A stretch of 64,000 bases of DNA from Ancrocorticia populi. Lineage in GTDB: Bacteria > Actinomycetota > Actinomycetes > Actinomycetales > Actinomycetaceae. The stretch spans positions 124,001 through 188,000 of the forward strand of contig NZ_QETB01000004.1 of assembly GCF_003123745.1 (NCBI RefSeq), read 5' to 3'. Both the position numbers and the translations under genes were made by a program. The notes below the pieces were generated by a model. That model searched no databases and was not told the DNA's origin. It saw only the letters and a program-made list of their open reading frames with translations. Numbering within the stretch: position 1 is the stretch's first letter; each line of letters opens with the position of its first letter. Shown piece after piece: positions 36,040 to 45,224 of the stretch.

Positions 36040-36537
36040 TTACGGCAACCGGCTTTCGACCACATCGAGGATTCCCGGATCGCGTACAACGATGACAGCA
36101 TCGTCCACGCTCGTAGGAGTCTTTGCGATCGTCGAAATCGCTACATCAATCGCGTCATCCAGAGGCCACCCGTAGATACCCGCGCTAATGAGCGGAAACG
36201 CTACGATCTCAGCACCCAGCTCATCGGCAACGCCAAGCGATCGCTTATAGCACGACTGGAGCAGCGCCCGATCCTTCTGACCCGCCCGATAATTCGGCCC
36301 GACTGTATGGATGACCCACTGGGCAGGCATGTTTCCCGCGGTAGTCCATCCCGCGTCACCCGTAGGCAGGCCGTTCGGAAAGCGCGCGATACAGTCTTTC
36401 AAGATGGCCGGCCCTCCCGCCCGGTGGATGGCGCCATCTACGCCGCCTCCACCTCTCATCTGATTGTTAGCGGCGTTCACAACGGCGTCAACGTCCTGCT
36501 CAGTTATATCTCCAAGTACTGCTGTGATCGCGACCAT
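36040..36537 (-). CDS. macrodomain protein (O-acetyl-ADP-ribose deacetylase, MacroD/YmdB type)
   Basis: 165-residue single macrodomain that binds ADP-ribose and may remove it, or its acetylated form, from proteins. Ligand motifs are complete: GDITEQDVDAVVNAANNQM, RGGGGVDGAIHRAGG, and the phosphate loop PLISAGIYGWP near residue 120. The ATG at 36537 (MVAITAVLGD) is the conserved start; an upstream ATG at 36600 would add 21 unlike residues. It is not clearly in an operon. The nearby gene is a vapC toxin, transcribed in the same direction 255 bases upstream. Confidence 0.92.
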   Translation of the reverse strand: MVAITAVLGDITEQDVDAVVNAANNQMRGGGGVDGAIHRAGGPAILKDCIARFPNGLPTGDAGWTTAGNMPAQWVIHTVGPNYRAGQKDRALLQSCYKRSLGVADELGAEIVAFPLISAGIYGWPLDDAIDVAISTIAKTPTSVDDAVIVVRDPGILDVVESRLP

Positions 36538-36759
36538 AGTTCTAGTGTACGAGCGCAAAGACGATCGTGGGCGGGAACCATGGACGCTCCCCACCTCCAC
36601 ACTGGGACTATCGGCAAATCCCGATAGACCGTCCGTATCTAGATATCGTGATGCTCAGCGGCCGAACCGGCACGCTTCGGCCGCTTAATTCTTGAACCGT
36701 GACGAATCCCGCCCCAAACCGTTCCGAAGCGTTAATTCAGCCACGGAAAATCTCGTTGT

Positions 36760-36790
36760 GAGTTACAACTGCCGCTACCGGTTGCCACTG
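36760..36790. repeat. degenerate 31-bp repeat, left of vapBC
   Basis: This block (GAGTTACAACTGCCGCT...GGTTGCCACTG) is 22/31 identical to the block at 37571-37601 on the other side of vapBC. It ends 2 bases from the vapC stop. Each block contains two GTTGCCA-like half-units. Confidence 0.5.
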
Positions 36791-36792
36791 TC

Positions 36793-37251
36793 TCAACGGA
36801 AACTGTGAGCTGAATCAGCCGTAGCCATTCCCAGCTCGTGGCAAGCATCAAGAACCTGCCGATCACCAGAGACCATCGTTGTCCCTTCGATCAGTGCGGC
36901 ACCGGCCACGTGCACTGCATCGAAGCCTCTCAAGGGAAACCGCCTCGCGAGGCCAGCGGCAGTGCCGATCAGCCGGCTATCTACATCGATGAAATCCACA
37001 CCTGTCAGAAGGCGATCTCCTTGCGCTTGCGCAGCGGCATACTGCTGATCCGTCAATCTGTGGAGCCTCCGCGCCTTCGCGAGTGCCGCCGCCGTTTCCA
37101 CTATCAACAATCGGGTGGCGATAACCCTGCGTGCTGCGTGCCAGATTTGCACACACCGGGCAGTCCCCAGCTCGTCAATCACAAGAGGAACGAATGTCGA
37201 CGTATCGAAGTAGGCAGTGCCGTTATCCGCGCTGCTCAGCAACAAGATCAC
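36793..37251 (-). CDS. vapC: VapC-type PIN-domain toxin
   Basis: Predicted Mg-dependent ribonuclease toxin of 152 residues or slightly fewer. The four acidic PIN positions are visible: Asp in AYFDTSTF, Glu in IVETAAALA, Asp in RGFDAVHVA, and Asp in VSGDRQVLDA. The GTG at 37251 gives a 29-base overlap with the upstream antitoxin gene, the usual coupling of such pairs. The first ten residues (MILLLSSADN) are atypical, so the functional start may be slightly later. Confidence 0.88.
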   Translation of the reverse strand: MILLLSSADNGTAYFDTSTFVPLVIDELGTARCVQIWHAARRVIATRLLIVETAAALAKARRLHRLTDQQYAAAQAQGDRLLTGVDFIDVDSRLIGTAAGLARRFPLRGFDAVHVAGAALIEGTTMVSGDRQVLDACHELGMATADSAHSFR

Positions 37252-37480
37252 TCACCGTCCCCGTACCTTTCACAGGTGCGGGTTCCGGCCTAGAGATGGC
37301 TATTGCGGGAGTGATCACACCCGATTCAACTAACCGATGCCAGCCTGCACCGTCTTCGATCGGGACTAGCCGAGCAACAGGCTTTCCGCGATCTGTAACA
37401 ACCACTTCATCGCCTTGAGCAACCGTACGAAGATGCTCGCTCAAATGCGCCTTGAGGTCACGTACACCAACTACAGTCAT
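37223..37480 (-). CDS. vapB: VapB antitoxin (Phd/YefM family)
   Basis: 85 residues. The N-terminal DNA-binding part has the classic pattern VGVRDLKAHLSEHLRTVAQGD and VVVTDRGKPVARLVPIE. The C-terminal part should wrap and inhibit VapC. The ATG at 37480 is chosen (MTVVGVRDLK); a GTG lies 9 bases upstream. Together with VapC it would repress its own promoter. Confidence 0.88.
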   Translation of the reverse strand: MTVVGVRDLKAHLSEHLRTVAQGDEVVVTDRGKPVARLVPIEDGAGWHRLVESGVITPAIAISRPEPAPVKGTGTVSDLVAEQRG

Positions 37481-37570
37481 CTTTCCCACCCCAACAATGT
37501 AGTCACTTAAGAAGATATTAGCTGACTACATCGTCGCGAATCTATATCCATTCGCGAGACTCCCCGTTTT

Positions 37571-37670
37571 GGGTTGCCAGTGCCGCTGTGAGTTGCCAGT
37601 GTAGTGGCATCCCACAGCGCTAAGCACAACCCAAAGAGCTAAGCCCAACCCACAGCGCCAACCACCCCGA
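37571..37670. repeat. degenerate 19-20-bp repeats between vapB and deoR
   Basis: The plus strand shows GGGTTGCCAGTGCCGCTGT followed by GAGTTGCCAGTGTAGTGGC. The minus strand shows GGGTTGTGCTTAGCGCTGT and GGGTTGGGCTTAGCTCTTT. They form a loose inverted array. No gene lies in this stretch. Confidence 0.5.
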
Positions 37671-37681
37671 ATGAGACCGCG

Positions 37682-38461
37682 TCAGCTCCCGCCCGCCCGC
37701 ACAACATTGGCCCCGCGAGCCTCGAGATCACTGACGATCTCGGGATCCAGATCCGCTTCAACGATCACGCCATCATAGTCAGCGGCATCCGCCACGCGGT
37801 AGAGGGCGGAGCGGTGGAATTTCGTCGTCGTTACTAGTAAGTAAGAGGTACGTGCGGTACGGCGCATCGTATCCTTATACTCGGCCACATTTTCGTAGGG
37901 GTGATACACAACGCCGTCGGTGACCGCGGCGGCAGAAAATATCGCGACGTCCGCGCGCATCCGGCCAAGCATATCGATAGCGGCTGGCCCAAAATTCGCG
38001 TCTAAATGCCGATCGTACTGGCCCCCGATCGTGATGAGGTCCCAACGGGGATTCTCAATCGCCAACTGGCTGATCTTCCAATTGTTCGTGATGATGGTCA
38101 GGGAGGGAATGTCCGCGAGGGCGGCGATCGCGGAATACGCGGTGGAAGAATCGTCGGTCAGAACGGACATCCCGCGCGAAACATAGGGACGCATGGCCTG
38201 CGCAAGCGCTGCCTTTTCCTCAATGTCGTGTTCCATCCGGTATCGCATCGAGGTTTCCGAGAGCGTTGTGGCAACGGCTGTCACTTCGCCGCGAAAGCGA
38301 TCGATGATCCGCCCGCTCTCCAGATCATGCAGGTCCCGATATAGCGTCATGGGCGATACGCTGACGATCTGCTGTAGATCATCAATCTTCACCGAGCCGT
38401 GTTCCAGCACAAACTCAGTGATGGCGCGCTGCCGCTCCTCTTTGTTTTGTGGCTTTGGCAT
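37682..38461 (-). CDS. DeoR-family transcriptional regulator
   Basis: 259-residue regulator with an N-terminal DeoR helix-turn-helix (IDDLQQIVSVSPMTLYRDLHDLE) and a C-terminal sugar-phosphate sensor resembling an isomerase (LTDDSSTAYSAIAAL, TIITNNWKISQLA, IGGQYDRHLDANFGPAA, DVAIFSAAAVTDG). These proteins usually release DNA when they bind a phosphorylated sugar. It lies at the downstream end of the polyol cluster, after a terminator, and is the likely local controller of those genes. An intergenic CGTCGTCGTC motif at 38500-38512 lies about 40 bases before its start. Confidence 0.9.
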   Translation of the reverse strand: MPKPQNKEERQRAITEFVLEHGSVKIDDLQQIVSVSPMTLYRDLHDLESGRIIDRFRGEVTAVATTLSETSMRYRMEHDIEEKAALAQAMRPYVSRGMSVLTDDSSTAYSAIAALADIPSLTIITNNWKISQLAIENPRWDLITIGGQYDRHLDANFGPAAIDMLGRMRADVAIFSAAAVTDGVVYHPYENVAEYKDTMRRTARTSYLLVTTTKFHRSALYRVADAADYDGVIVEADLDPEIVSDLEARGANVVRAGGS

Positions 38462-38596
38462 GTCCGTTCCGTTGGCTAGGTGGTGACGTTGGGTTTTTCC
38501 CGACGACGACGAACCACTTCCCTCCCCTCACAACCATCTGCATGTCAGTGCATGGTAGGTGCTGGAATTTGCAAGTGGTAAAGGGGGCAGGTGCTG

Positions 38597-38626
38597 AAAG
38601 TGGCGGGGTCGGAACCCCGCCACTTT
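38597..38626 (-). terminator. terminator at end of polyol cluster
   Basis: AAAGTGGCGGGG pairs with CCCCGCCACTTT around a TCGGAA loop, 14 bases past the GpsA-like stop on the minus strand. Confidence 0.85.
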
Positions 38627-38640
38627 TCAACTAAATGGTC

Positions 38641-39702
38641 TTACTTGAGGCCGCCGAAGAACTTGTCCCACGGCATCTCGAGCGGAGCATCTTCAGCCAC
38701 AACGGAGTACAGGAAGCGGCAGAGGGGGTATTCCTCCGGGCCGATCACTCCACGTTCGGTCAGTGGCTTGAGGGCTGCACCAATCACGTTGATGGCGGCA
38801 ACGCCTTCGAGCGTTACGCCCTTCATCAGGCGATCGCGCACCTCGGAGAAGGGGACGCCTTCGCCAACGAATCCGCCGGCCTTGACGTTGCGGCCGCCAG
38901 CGGAGGTCACGTACATATCGCCAACTCCGCCAAGCCCGGTGGCTGTATCCGGGTTGCCGCCCATGAGCTTGATGAAGGAGGTCAGCTCGCGTTGCCCCTG
39001 TGCAAACACCGCTGCCGAGTAGTTGTACATGACGTAGCGGTCATTTTCCTTGCCCGCCTTGCGGAGCATGCCATCTGCGAAGCCAGCCGCGAACGCGTAT
39101 ACGTTCTTGGTGGCCGCACCCGTCTCGTATCCATCGAAATCGAGCGAAGTCCACACATGGTAGTAATCCGTGCGGAAGAGGTTAGCGATAAAGTCCAGAT
39201 CGTCCTGATCGTGTCCGCAGAACACCACGCATGTGTCGTGATGGACTGCAAGCTCGCCAGCGATCGAAGGGCCGGTGATGGCGTTCCAAGAGATCTGCTC
39301 TGCGAGTTCCGGATCAAGGTAGGACTTGATGACATTCGGAAGGAGCTTGAGCGTGCCATCATCATCGGCGCGCATACCCTTCGTGATAGTCAGGAGCTTC
39401 TGTCCCGGCTCTAGGAGATTGGCCAACTGCTCGCCGGCCCACTCAATTCCGAAGGAGTTCACACCGCACATCACAACGTCCGCGCCGTGAACAACCTCAG
39501 CGGCTTCCTCAAGCTGATGGGCTGTCACGCCATCGTTGACCTTCAGGCCAAGATCCGGATGGACGCCAGTCTTCTGGATCGAATCGATGATCTCGCGGTC
39601 AAGGAAGGTTCCGATGAGGTGAACATCGTTTCCATTTTCAGAGGACGGGAAAGAGAGGGCCGTGGCCATGATTCCCGCGCCAAGTACTGCGATCTTTGCC
39701 AT
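38641..39702 (-). CDS. GpsA-like NAD(P)-dependent polyol-phosphate dehydrogenase
   Basis: 353 residues of the glycerol-3-phosphate dehydrogenase family. Motifs: VLGAGIMATALS (dinucleotide binding), TITKGM, ITGPSIAGELA, the catalytic Lys in AATKNVYAFAAGFADGM, and GLGGVGDMYVTSAGGRN. The sequence is off the usual GpsA line (for example TKGM and a shortened N-domain). With sugar kinases directly upstream, its substrate may be another polyol phosphate. The ATG at 39702 is chosen over a long upstream frame that runs through the preceding kinase gene; AGAAGG lies before it. The kinase stop is 28 bases away. Confidence 0.82.
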   Translation of the reverse strand: MAKIAVLGAGIMATALSFPSSENGNDVHLIGTFLDREIIDSIQKTGVHPDLGLKVNDGVTAHQLEEAAEVVHGADVVMCGVNSFGIEWAGEQLANLLEPGQKLLTITKGMRADDDGTLKLLPNVIKSYLDPELAEQISWNAITGPSIAGELAVHHDTCVVFCGHDQDDLDFIANLFRTDYYHVWTSLDFDGYETGAATKNVYAFAAGFADGMLRKAGKENDRYVMYNYSAAVFAQGQRELTSFIKLMGGNPDTATGLGGVGDMYVTSAGGRNVKAGGFVGEGVPFSEVRDRLMKGVTLEGVAAINVIGAALKPLTERGVIGPEEYPLCRFLYSVVAEDAPLEMPWDKFFGGLK

Positions 39703-39730
39703 TTTCTGTACCTTCTTATTCTTTCTGTTC

Positions 39731-41269
39731 CTATTTCTTGTTTGACTGAGCGTAGATCCGCTCGAAAAGCGGGGCAAGGGCCGGGTAGATGTCCTTTTGG
39801 ATATCCGCCCACTGCCCGTATGTCTCGTACGCCTCCATATTAGGTTCGGTGCGTTCAATGAAGGTGGCCATGGCTTCGGAGGCACTCTGCACATCTGAGT
39901 AGGCACCAATTCCGGCCATTGCCATCATCGCCGCACCCTGAGCACTTACCTCCTCAACGCCGGAAACAACCATGGGCAGGCCCGTAGCGTCTGCAATGAT
40001 TTGGCGCCACAGCGGACTGCGGGATCCGCCACCCGTGCAGCGGAGCTCGCGGATTTGGCGGCCCGTGGACGCCTGCACACGTTCTAGGTTCTCGCGCAGC
40101 TCAATGGCCATTCCCTCGAGGATCGAGCGGTACACGTGGGCCCTTGTGTGGGCCGAGCCAAATCCCACCATCATACCCTTGGCAAAAGGGTCCCAATGAG
40201 GAGACTGCACGGCGTTCCAGTAGGGGACAGTCAGTAGGCCGGCGCTTCCCGGTTCAATGCCGGCGGCTGCCTCGTCCAGTTCTGGATCGAGTGCTCCATC
40301 CAGAAGTGGGTTTCCCAATTCCTTGCGGAACCAGTTGGCCAGAACCGAGCCTGAATTTTGAACAATTTCGAGCACGTAAGAACCTGGGATGCCGCCAAGA
40401 AGGGTGCGGTAGGCCGGCGAATACTGATACTCAAATGAGTGAACGCCGGAGACAATCGAAGTTCCCACGTTGACGTAGGCGAGGTCCTCCGCGATCGCGG
40501 CGGTTCCTAATCCCGCGGCTTGGCCATCGCCCACACCGGCAACAAGTACCACGCCCTCGGGCAGGGCCCATGAGGAGAGGAGATCCGGGGCGATAGGACC
40601 GATGATCGAGGCTGGTTCTGCAAGGTCAGCCATTTGGTCACGCCGTACGCCAGCGATATCTAGGAGTTCTGGAGAATAGTCGCGGCCTGCGATATCTAGG
40701 AGGTTGAGGGTATCTGCGCTGCCCATGGCTGAGACCCAGCGGCCAACGAGCTTCTTTGCTAGGTAAGCGTGGACATCTACAACCTTGTCGGCAGCAGCTA
40801 GCACTTCAGGCTCATGGCGGGACAGCCATGTCATTTTGTAAAGGGCTGGAGTGGTATCCGCGGGCTTGCCCGATAGTTCGTGGATATGGGGCGATCCGAA
40901 TTCTTTGATCTCTTCGCCAGCCCGGGAATCCAGCCACAAGACGGCGTGGCGGAGGGCGGCACCGTTTTCATCCACGAGGGCGAAGGATTCTCGCTGATGA
41001 GTGATGCACATGGCGGATACGCGCGCACGGTCTTCGACGCTCAGGCCGGCGGCAGCTTGGGCGATTGCCGTTGAGGTGGACTCCCACCATTGGGCTGGAT
41101 CGTGTTCGTACTGATCCATCGCCGGGGTGAATAGATCGATCTCTGCCTTGCCGGAGGAGAGAACCTCACCCACTTTATTAACAACTACCGCTTTGGTTGC
41201 GGATGTTGACGAATCGATAGCAATGACTAGTGGTTCCGTGGTTTTAGATTGTTCCTTGGTCTCAGACAT
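39731..41269 (-). CDS. FGGY-family carbohydrate kinase, xylulokinase-like
   Basis: 512-residue ATP-dependent sugar or polyol kinase. The first phosphate loop is IAIDSSTSATKAVVV; further FGGY features are CITHQRESFALVDENG, VLWLDSRAGEEI, VGDGQAAGLG, VNVGTSIVSG and the signature RCTGGGSRSPLWRQIIADATG. I chose the ATG at 41269 with AAGGAGTTGCA upstream; the upstream frame has no ribosome site. The closest group seems to be xylulokinase, but kinases of this family cannot be assigned a substrate by motif alone. It forms a pair with the GpsA-like dehydrogenase downstream, suggesting kinase-then-oxidation of a polyol. Confidence 0.85.
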   Translation of the reverse strand: MSETKEQSKTTEPLVIAIDSSTSATKAVVVNKVGEVLSSGKAEIDLFTPAMDQYEHDPAQWWESTSTAIAQAAAGLSVEDRARVSAMCITHQRESFALVDENGAALRHAVLWLDSRAGEEIKEFGSPHIHELSGKPADTTPALYKMTWLSRHEPEVLAAADKVVDVHAYLAKKLVGRWVSAMGSADTLNLLDIAGRDYSPELLDIAGVRRDQMADLAEPASIIGPIAPDLLSSWALPEGVVLVAGVGDGQAAGLGTAAIAEDLAYVNVGTSIVSGVHSFEYQYSPAYRTLLGGIPGSYVLEIVQNSGSVLANWFRKELGNPLLDGALDPELDEAAAGIEPGSAGLLTVPYWNAVQSPHWDPFAKGMMVGFGSAHTRAHVYRSILEGMAIELRENLERVQASTGRQIRELRCTGGGSRSPLWRQIIADATGLPMVVSGVEEVSAQGAAMMAMAGIGAYSDVQSASEAMATFIERTEPNMEAYETYGQWADIQKDIYPALAPLFERIYAQSNKK

Positions 41270-41354
41270 TGCAACTCCTTCGTTGGCCGTGAGGTGAGCC
41301 GGCTGCCGTGGTAGCTGACCGTGCCGGCTCATTTGTATGAGAATGCAGCGGATT

Positions 41355-41392
41355 GAAGAGGCCCACTCGCCACCAGACGAGTGGGCCTCTTC
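41355..41392 (-). terminator. hairpin between araD and FGGY kinase
   Basis: GAAGAGGCCCACTCG and its exact complement around an 8-base loop, 5 bases beyond the araD stop and 86 bases ahead of the kinase start. It may only attenuate, since the downstream genes share direction and theme. Confidence 0.8.
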
Positions 41393-41397
41393 ATCTG

Positions 41398-42102
41398 CTA
41401 GTGCTGGCCGTACACGTTTTGGTATCGGTCATAGAGCGAATCGATGTGCTCCTGAGCAACAGGAACAAGCGTGCCGATTTGCTCTGCCGCAGCTACGGTA
41501 CGAGCCACCTCTTCAACCATGACAGCCGCCTTGACGGCACCCGTGGCGTTCTTGCCGATCGTGAACGGCCCGTGATTGGCCATGAGGACCGCAGGGGATC
41601 GCGATTCACGCAGCGTTTCAACGATACCTCGACCAATCGAATCGTCACCGATGATGGCGAACGGGCCTACGGGGACTTCCCCGCCGAACTCATCACCCAT
41701 CATCGTGAGGACGCACGGGATGGGCCGATGCACCGCGGCGAAAGCCGTGGCATATGTAGAGTGGGTATGTACCACGCCACCAACCTCGGGCATGTGGCGA
41801 TACACGTAGGCGTGTGCCGCTGTATCCGAGGATGGCGAAAGGCGATCCGGCGTTCCATCAACGATCTTGTTGCCGTCCAAGGTGCATACCACCATGGCGT
41901 CCGCAGACAGCTCGTCGTAGCGAACGCCCGACGGCTTGATAACGAACAGATCGGCACCCGGCACGCGGCTGGACACGTTCCCTGCCGTCCATACCACGAG
42001 GTTATTGGCTGGAAGCTCCGCGTGGAGCGCCGCCACCTCCTCCCGAGTGGCCTGAACGGCGTTCTGAATGTCCTGCGATAGTTCTGAAAGTACCAGTGTC
42101 AT
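41398..42102 (-). CDS. araD: L-ribulose-5-phosphate 4-epimerase
   Basis: 234-residue class II aldolase-fold epimerase converting L-ribulose 5-phosphate to D-xylulose 5-phosphate. Zinc ligands are in VVHTHSTYATAFAA and ANHGPFTIG; TAGNVSSRVPG and IKPSGVRYDELS form the phosphate site; the C-terminal RYQNVYGQH is typical of AraD. The start overlaps the araB stop by ATGA. Together with AraB it converts L-ribulose to the pentose phosphate pool. Confidence 0.94.
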   Translation of the reverse strand: MTLVLSELSQDIQNAVQATREEVAALHAELPANNLVVWTAGNVSSRVPGADLFVIKPSGVRYDELSADAMVVCTLDGNKIVDGTPDRLSPSSDTAAHAYVYRHMPEVGGVVHTHSTYATAFAAVHRPIPCVLTMMGDEFGGEVPVGPFAIIGDDSIGRGIVETLRESRSPAVLMANHGPFTIGKNATGAVKAAVMVEEVARTVAAAEQIGTLVPVAQEHIDSLYDRYQNVYGQH

Positions 42103-43787
42103 TCTGCTACATACCCCCGTTGCTCTTCGAATACCTGAAGCTTGATGTCCTTCAGACGGTGCATTGGCGATTGACCGTTGTAGCGTCCGAAGTAATCGTG
42201 CATTTCCTTATAGATGTCGTACAGCGCATCATACTTACGGGCTCGATCCTCATCGGGTACGTATGCGTGATGCTCCACGTTTGCCATTGCTTCAGCCGCC
42301 GCGTACACATCCGAATAAATGCCAGCAGCCACAGCGGCAAATACGGCCGAACCGAGTGCCCCGGACTGCTCCGAAAGCGAGACGGTGATCGGACGGCGGG
42401 TGATGTCGGAGAACAACTGCATGTAGAACTTGTTCTTCAGCAGGCCACCAGCCGCGACGATCTCATCGATCGCAATACCGTGATCCTCGAAGTTGTCCAC
42501 GATCACACGGGCACCAAAGGCCGTACCTTCCAAAAGGGCAAGGTACATCTCATCGGCCGTTGTGGTTAGCGTTTGGCCCATGATCAAGCCCGACAGGTGT
42601 GCATCGGCAAGGATTGAACGGTTACCGTTGTGCCAATCAAGGGCCACGAGGCCATGTTGGCCAACGTCTTGAGCCGCGGCCTTCTCTGCGAGAAGCTCGT
42701 GGATGGAGACACCGCGGCTATCCGCTTCCTCGTAGAAGGCTGCGGGGACACAGTTGTCGATAAACCAGGCGAAGATGTCACCCACGGCCGTTTGGCCGCC
42801 CTCGAATCCCCAGAGGCCGTCAACTGCGCCACCGAGAACCGTTCCGAAGGTTCCTGGGCAATCGTGGTATTCCTTGCCGTTCACCACGTAGCAGGACGAG
42901 GTACCCATGATTGCGGTGAGCTGACCGGGGCGAACTGCGTTCGTGCCAGCAACCACCACATGCGCGTCAATGTTGCCGGATGCAACGGCTGTCCCAGCGG
43001 TCAGCCCCATCAGCTTCGCCATGTCCTCGGTCAGCTCGCCAACCTTGCCGCCCAGCGGAAGGACCTCGTGGCTCATCTTGTCATCAAACACATGGCCAAA
43101 GCCCGGCTTGACGGCCTCAAGGTACTCGTAGGAAGGATACTTGCCATCCTGGAACATCCGCTTGTAACCGGAATCGCCCTCCGCGTATGTTAGGTTGCCC
43201 GTCATCCGCCAAGTCAGCCAATCGAGGAGATTCACGATCTCGTCTGTGGCCTCGTAAACCTCTGGGGCAACCTCGAATACCTCGAGGGCCTTGGGCAGGA
43301 GGAGCTCCGAGGAGAGCACGCCACCGTAACGGCCGAGCCACTTTTCGCGGCGCGCCTCAGCAACCTTCACCAGGCGATCGGCCTGATTCTGGGCACCGTG
43401 ATGCTTCCACAGCTTCACGTATGCATGAATGTTGTTCTTGAAATCCGGCTTGTTACACAGCGGCTCGCCCTCTTTATCCGTGAAGAAGACGGTTGCAGAC
43501 GTTGCGTCCACGCCAATACCCACGATATCGGCTGGATCAACGCCGGCATCCTTGACAGCTCCCGGGACCGCTGTTGCAAGTACCTCAAGGTAGTCATCCG
43601 GATTTTGCAAAGCGAACTCGGGCGGCAACGGCTGGTTGTCACCGGCCGTTAGGGTGCGGTCCATAACCGCATAACGATATTCCGTGACAGCCGTACCCAT
43701 CTGCTTACCGTCGGCGGCATCTACCACCACGGCTCGCCCAGACAGGGTACCGAAATCAATACCTACAAGGTACTTGTGATCGGACAT
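42099..43787 (-). CDS. araB: L-ribulokinase
   Basis: 562-residue FGGY kinase of the AraB type, phosphorylating L-ribulose at C5. Diagnostic stretches: VGIDFGTLSGRAVVVD, GIGVDATSATVFFTD, YVKLWKHHGAQNQADRL, LLDWLTWRMTGN, IMGTSSCYVVN, and AAGGLLKNKFYMQLFSDITR. AAGGAG lies 8 bases ahead of the ATG. araA (L-arabinose isomerase), the usual source of L-ribulose, is not in the window. A dehydrogenase gene occupies the place upstream, so L-ribulose may come from a pentitol instead (inference). Confidence 0.94.
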   Translation of the reverse strand: MSDHKYLVGIDFGTLSGRAVVVDAADGKQMGTAVTEYRYAVMDRTLTAGDNQPLPPEFALQNPDDYLEVLATAVPGAVKDAGVDPADIVGIGVDATSATVFFTDKEGEPLCNKPDFKNNIHAYVKLWKHHGAQNQADRLVKVAEARREKWLGRYGGVLSSELLLPKALEVFEVAPEVYEATDEIVNLLDWLTWRMTGNLTYAEGDSGYKRMFQDGKYPSYEYLEAVKPGFGHVFDDKMSHEVLPLGGKVGELTEDMAKLMGLTAGTAVASGNIDAHVVVAGTNAVRPGQLTAIMGTSSCYVVNGKEYHDCPGTFGTVLGGAVDGLWGFEGGQTAVGDIFAWFIDNCVPAAFYEEADSRGVSIHELLAEKAAAQDVGQHGLVALDWHNGNRSILADAHLSGLIMGQTLTTTADEMYLALLEGTAFGARVIVDNFEDHGIAIDEIVAAGGLLKNKFYMQLFSDITRRPITVSLSEQSGALGSAVFAAVAAGIYSDVYAAAEAMANVEHHAYVPDEDRARKYDALYDIYKEMHDYFGRYNGQSPMHRLKDIKLQVFEEQRGYVAE

Positions 43788-43813
43788 AGAGATCGTCTCC
43801 TTATGTGGTTGCC

Positions 43814-45181
43814 TCAGGCTTCTGGGTGGCGGTGTTGCCCCCAGAAACCTTCGGGAGAGAACAGCTCCTCAACTACTGTGTCGAGGATGCCGAGGTCAGT
43901 AAAGATGTCCAGAATCGTGTAACGAGACCGGATCATCTGTGCCTTAAAGTGGGTCTCGCGGAAGCGATCCCAGTCAATTTCGAGCATCTCGGGATGGTAT
44001 GGGCCGCCAACTGTCTTGATGCGGTCCATCGCGTCCTGAGCCGGAATGATCTGCTTGGCAGCGCTCTCGCGCAGTTCGGGCCATACCTTCTTGAGGAGCT
44101 CGATGCGGGCAACGAGCTCATCGCCCTCAGTACGCTTGTTGAGCGAGTGCTTAACCGCCTCACCCTGAATACGGGGAAGAAGCATCGAGCGAACCGTGCT
44201 CTCGATATACTCGGGCGACTTCACGGACGCAAGCGCGTGATCGATATCGAAGTCCTCCGGCTCCATCTTCAGGAATAGCTCCCACATGGCCAAAGAGGCA
44301 ATGGTGCCAACGCCCACCTTCATGCCGTGAGATAGCGGCGGTTCCCAATCGAGGCCGTGTCCCTCCATCTCCCACGTGTGGGAGAACTGGTGGCCAGCCC
44401 CAGAGGCCGGACGCGAGGACTTAGCGGCCTGCATGGCGAGGCCAGACATGATCTGGCCTTCACCGAGGAGCTCGATTGCCTTGAGATCGCCAGCAGCAAG
44501 CTCTGCCGGATGGGCCAGAGACTCGCGCAGCGGGCCCTGAACAAGGCTCCAGACGTAGGGATCGATTGCTTCGATTCCAAGCCGATCGGCAAGGATCCAG
44601 TCCGCACCAGCGGGAATCTTCTCGATCAGATCGCCGTAACCGGTGTAGGTCAGGCGCGCGGGCGCCGCTGCCATCACGGCGTTGTCTGCAACCAGAGCCT
44701 GAGGGGCCGGGCAGTCACGCGTAATCTTGAAGCCGTCTTTGGCGATAGAAGCACCGAAAGCAGCGTAGCCATCCACTGATGCTGCGGAGCATACATTCAG
44801 GTACTGGCGCCCCAGCTCACCCGAAGCGAGCTTGGCTAAATCGTTGATGGTACCGCCACCGATTGAGCAGATGAACGTGTTGTCCAGTACCTTGACGTGA
44901 TCGCGAAGGATTTCCACGTTCTCGTAGCCGGCATATACCGTGGGTTTGCCCGGGAAGAGGTATGGATCCTCGGCGAACTCAACCCCGGCTTCCTTGAGGG
45001 ATGCCACAACGGTTTCGCCCGCTGCGGCGAATGTGTTTTCGTCAGCGACAACGAGAACCCGGACGCCCGGGAACTGCTCAGCGAAGATCTTGCCAGTCTC
45101 GCCAAGGACATCATCTCCGAACGCGATTGCCTTTGTCTCATCAGCCGTTTTCAGGGCTTTGTCAATGAGTTCGCTTGCCAT
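43814..45181 (-). CDS. AraM/EgsA-family dehydrogenase (sn-glycerol-1-phosphate dehydrogenase-like)
   Basis: 455-residue metal-dependent dehydrogenase of the dehydroquinate synthase-like fold. Visible are FICSIGGGTINDLAKL (nucleotide loop), SAASVDGYAAFGASI, ADWILADRLG and the metal His residues in GAGHQFSHTWEMEGHGLDWEPPLSHGMKV (several short segments). Bacillus AraM, in an arabinose operon, is a G1P dehydrogenase, and polyol-phosphate relatives exist. Here it precedes araB by 26 bases, so it may oxidise a pentitol or a pentitol phosphate. AGAGGAAG lies before the ATG. It is somewhat longer than typical AraM. Confidence 0.82.
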   Translation of the reverse strand: MASELIDKALKTADETKAIAFGDDVLGETGKIFAEQFPGVRVLVVADENTFAAAGETVVASLKEAGVEFAEDPYLFPGKPTVYAGYENVEILRDHVKVLDNTFICSIGGGTINDLAKLASGELGRQYLNVCSAASVDGYAAFGASIAKDGFKITRDCPAPQALVADNAVMAAAPARLTYTGYGDLIEKIPAGADWILADRLGIEAIDPYVWSLVQGPLRESLAHPAELAAGDLKAIELLGEGQIMSGLAMQAAKSSRPASGAGHQFSHTWEMEGHGLDWEPPLSHGMKVGVGTIASLAMWELFLKMEPEDFDIDHALASVKSPEYIESTVRSMLLPRIQGEAVKHSLNKRTEGDELVARIELLKKVWPELRESAAKQIIPAQDAMDRIKTVGGPYHPEMLEIDWDRFRETHFKAQMIRSRYTILDIFTDLGILDTVVEELFSPEGFWGQHRHPEA

Positions 45182-45224
45182 AATCTTCCTCTTTCACTCT
45201 CTACCTATAGGCCAAAGTTCGGAT

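Noticed and set aside
39703-39909. Longer N-terminus for the GpsA-like dehydrogenase
   Set aside because: It runs through the kinase gene in another frame, whereas the ATG at 39702 gives the canonical nucleotide-binding start.
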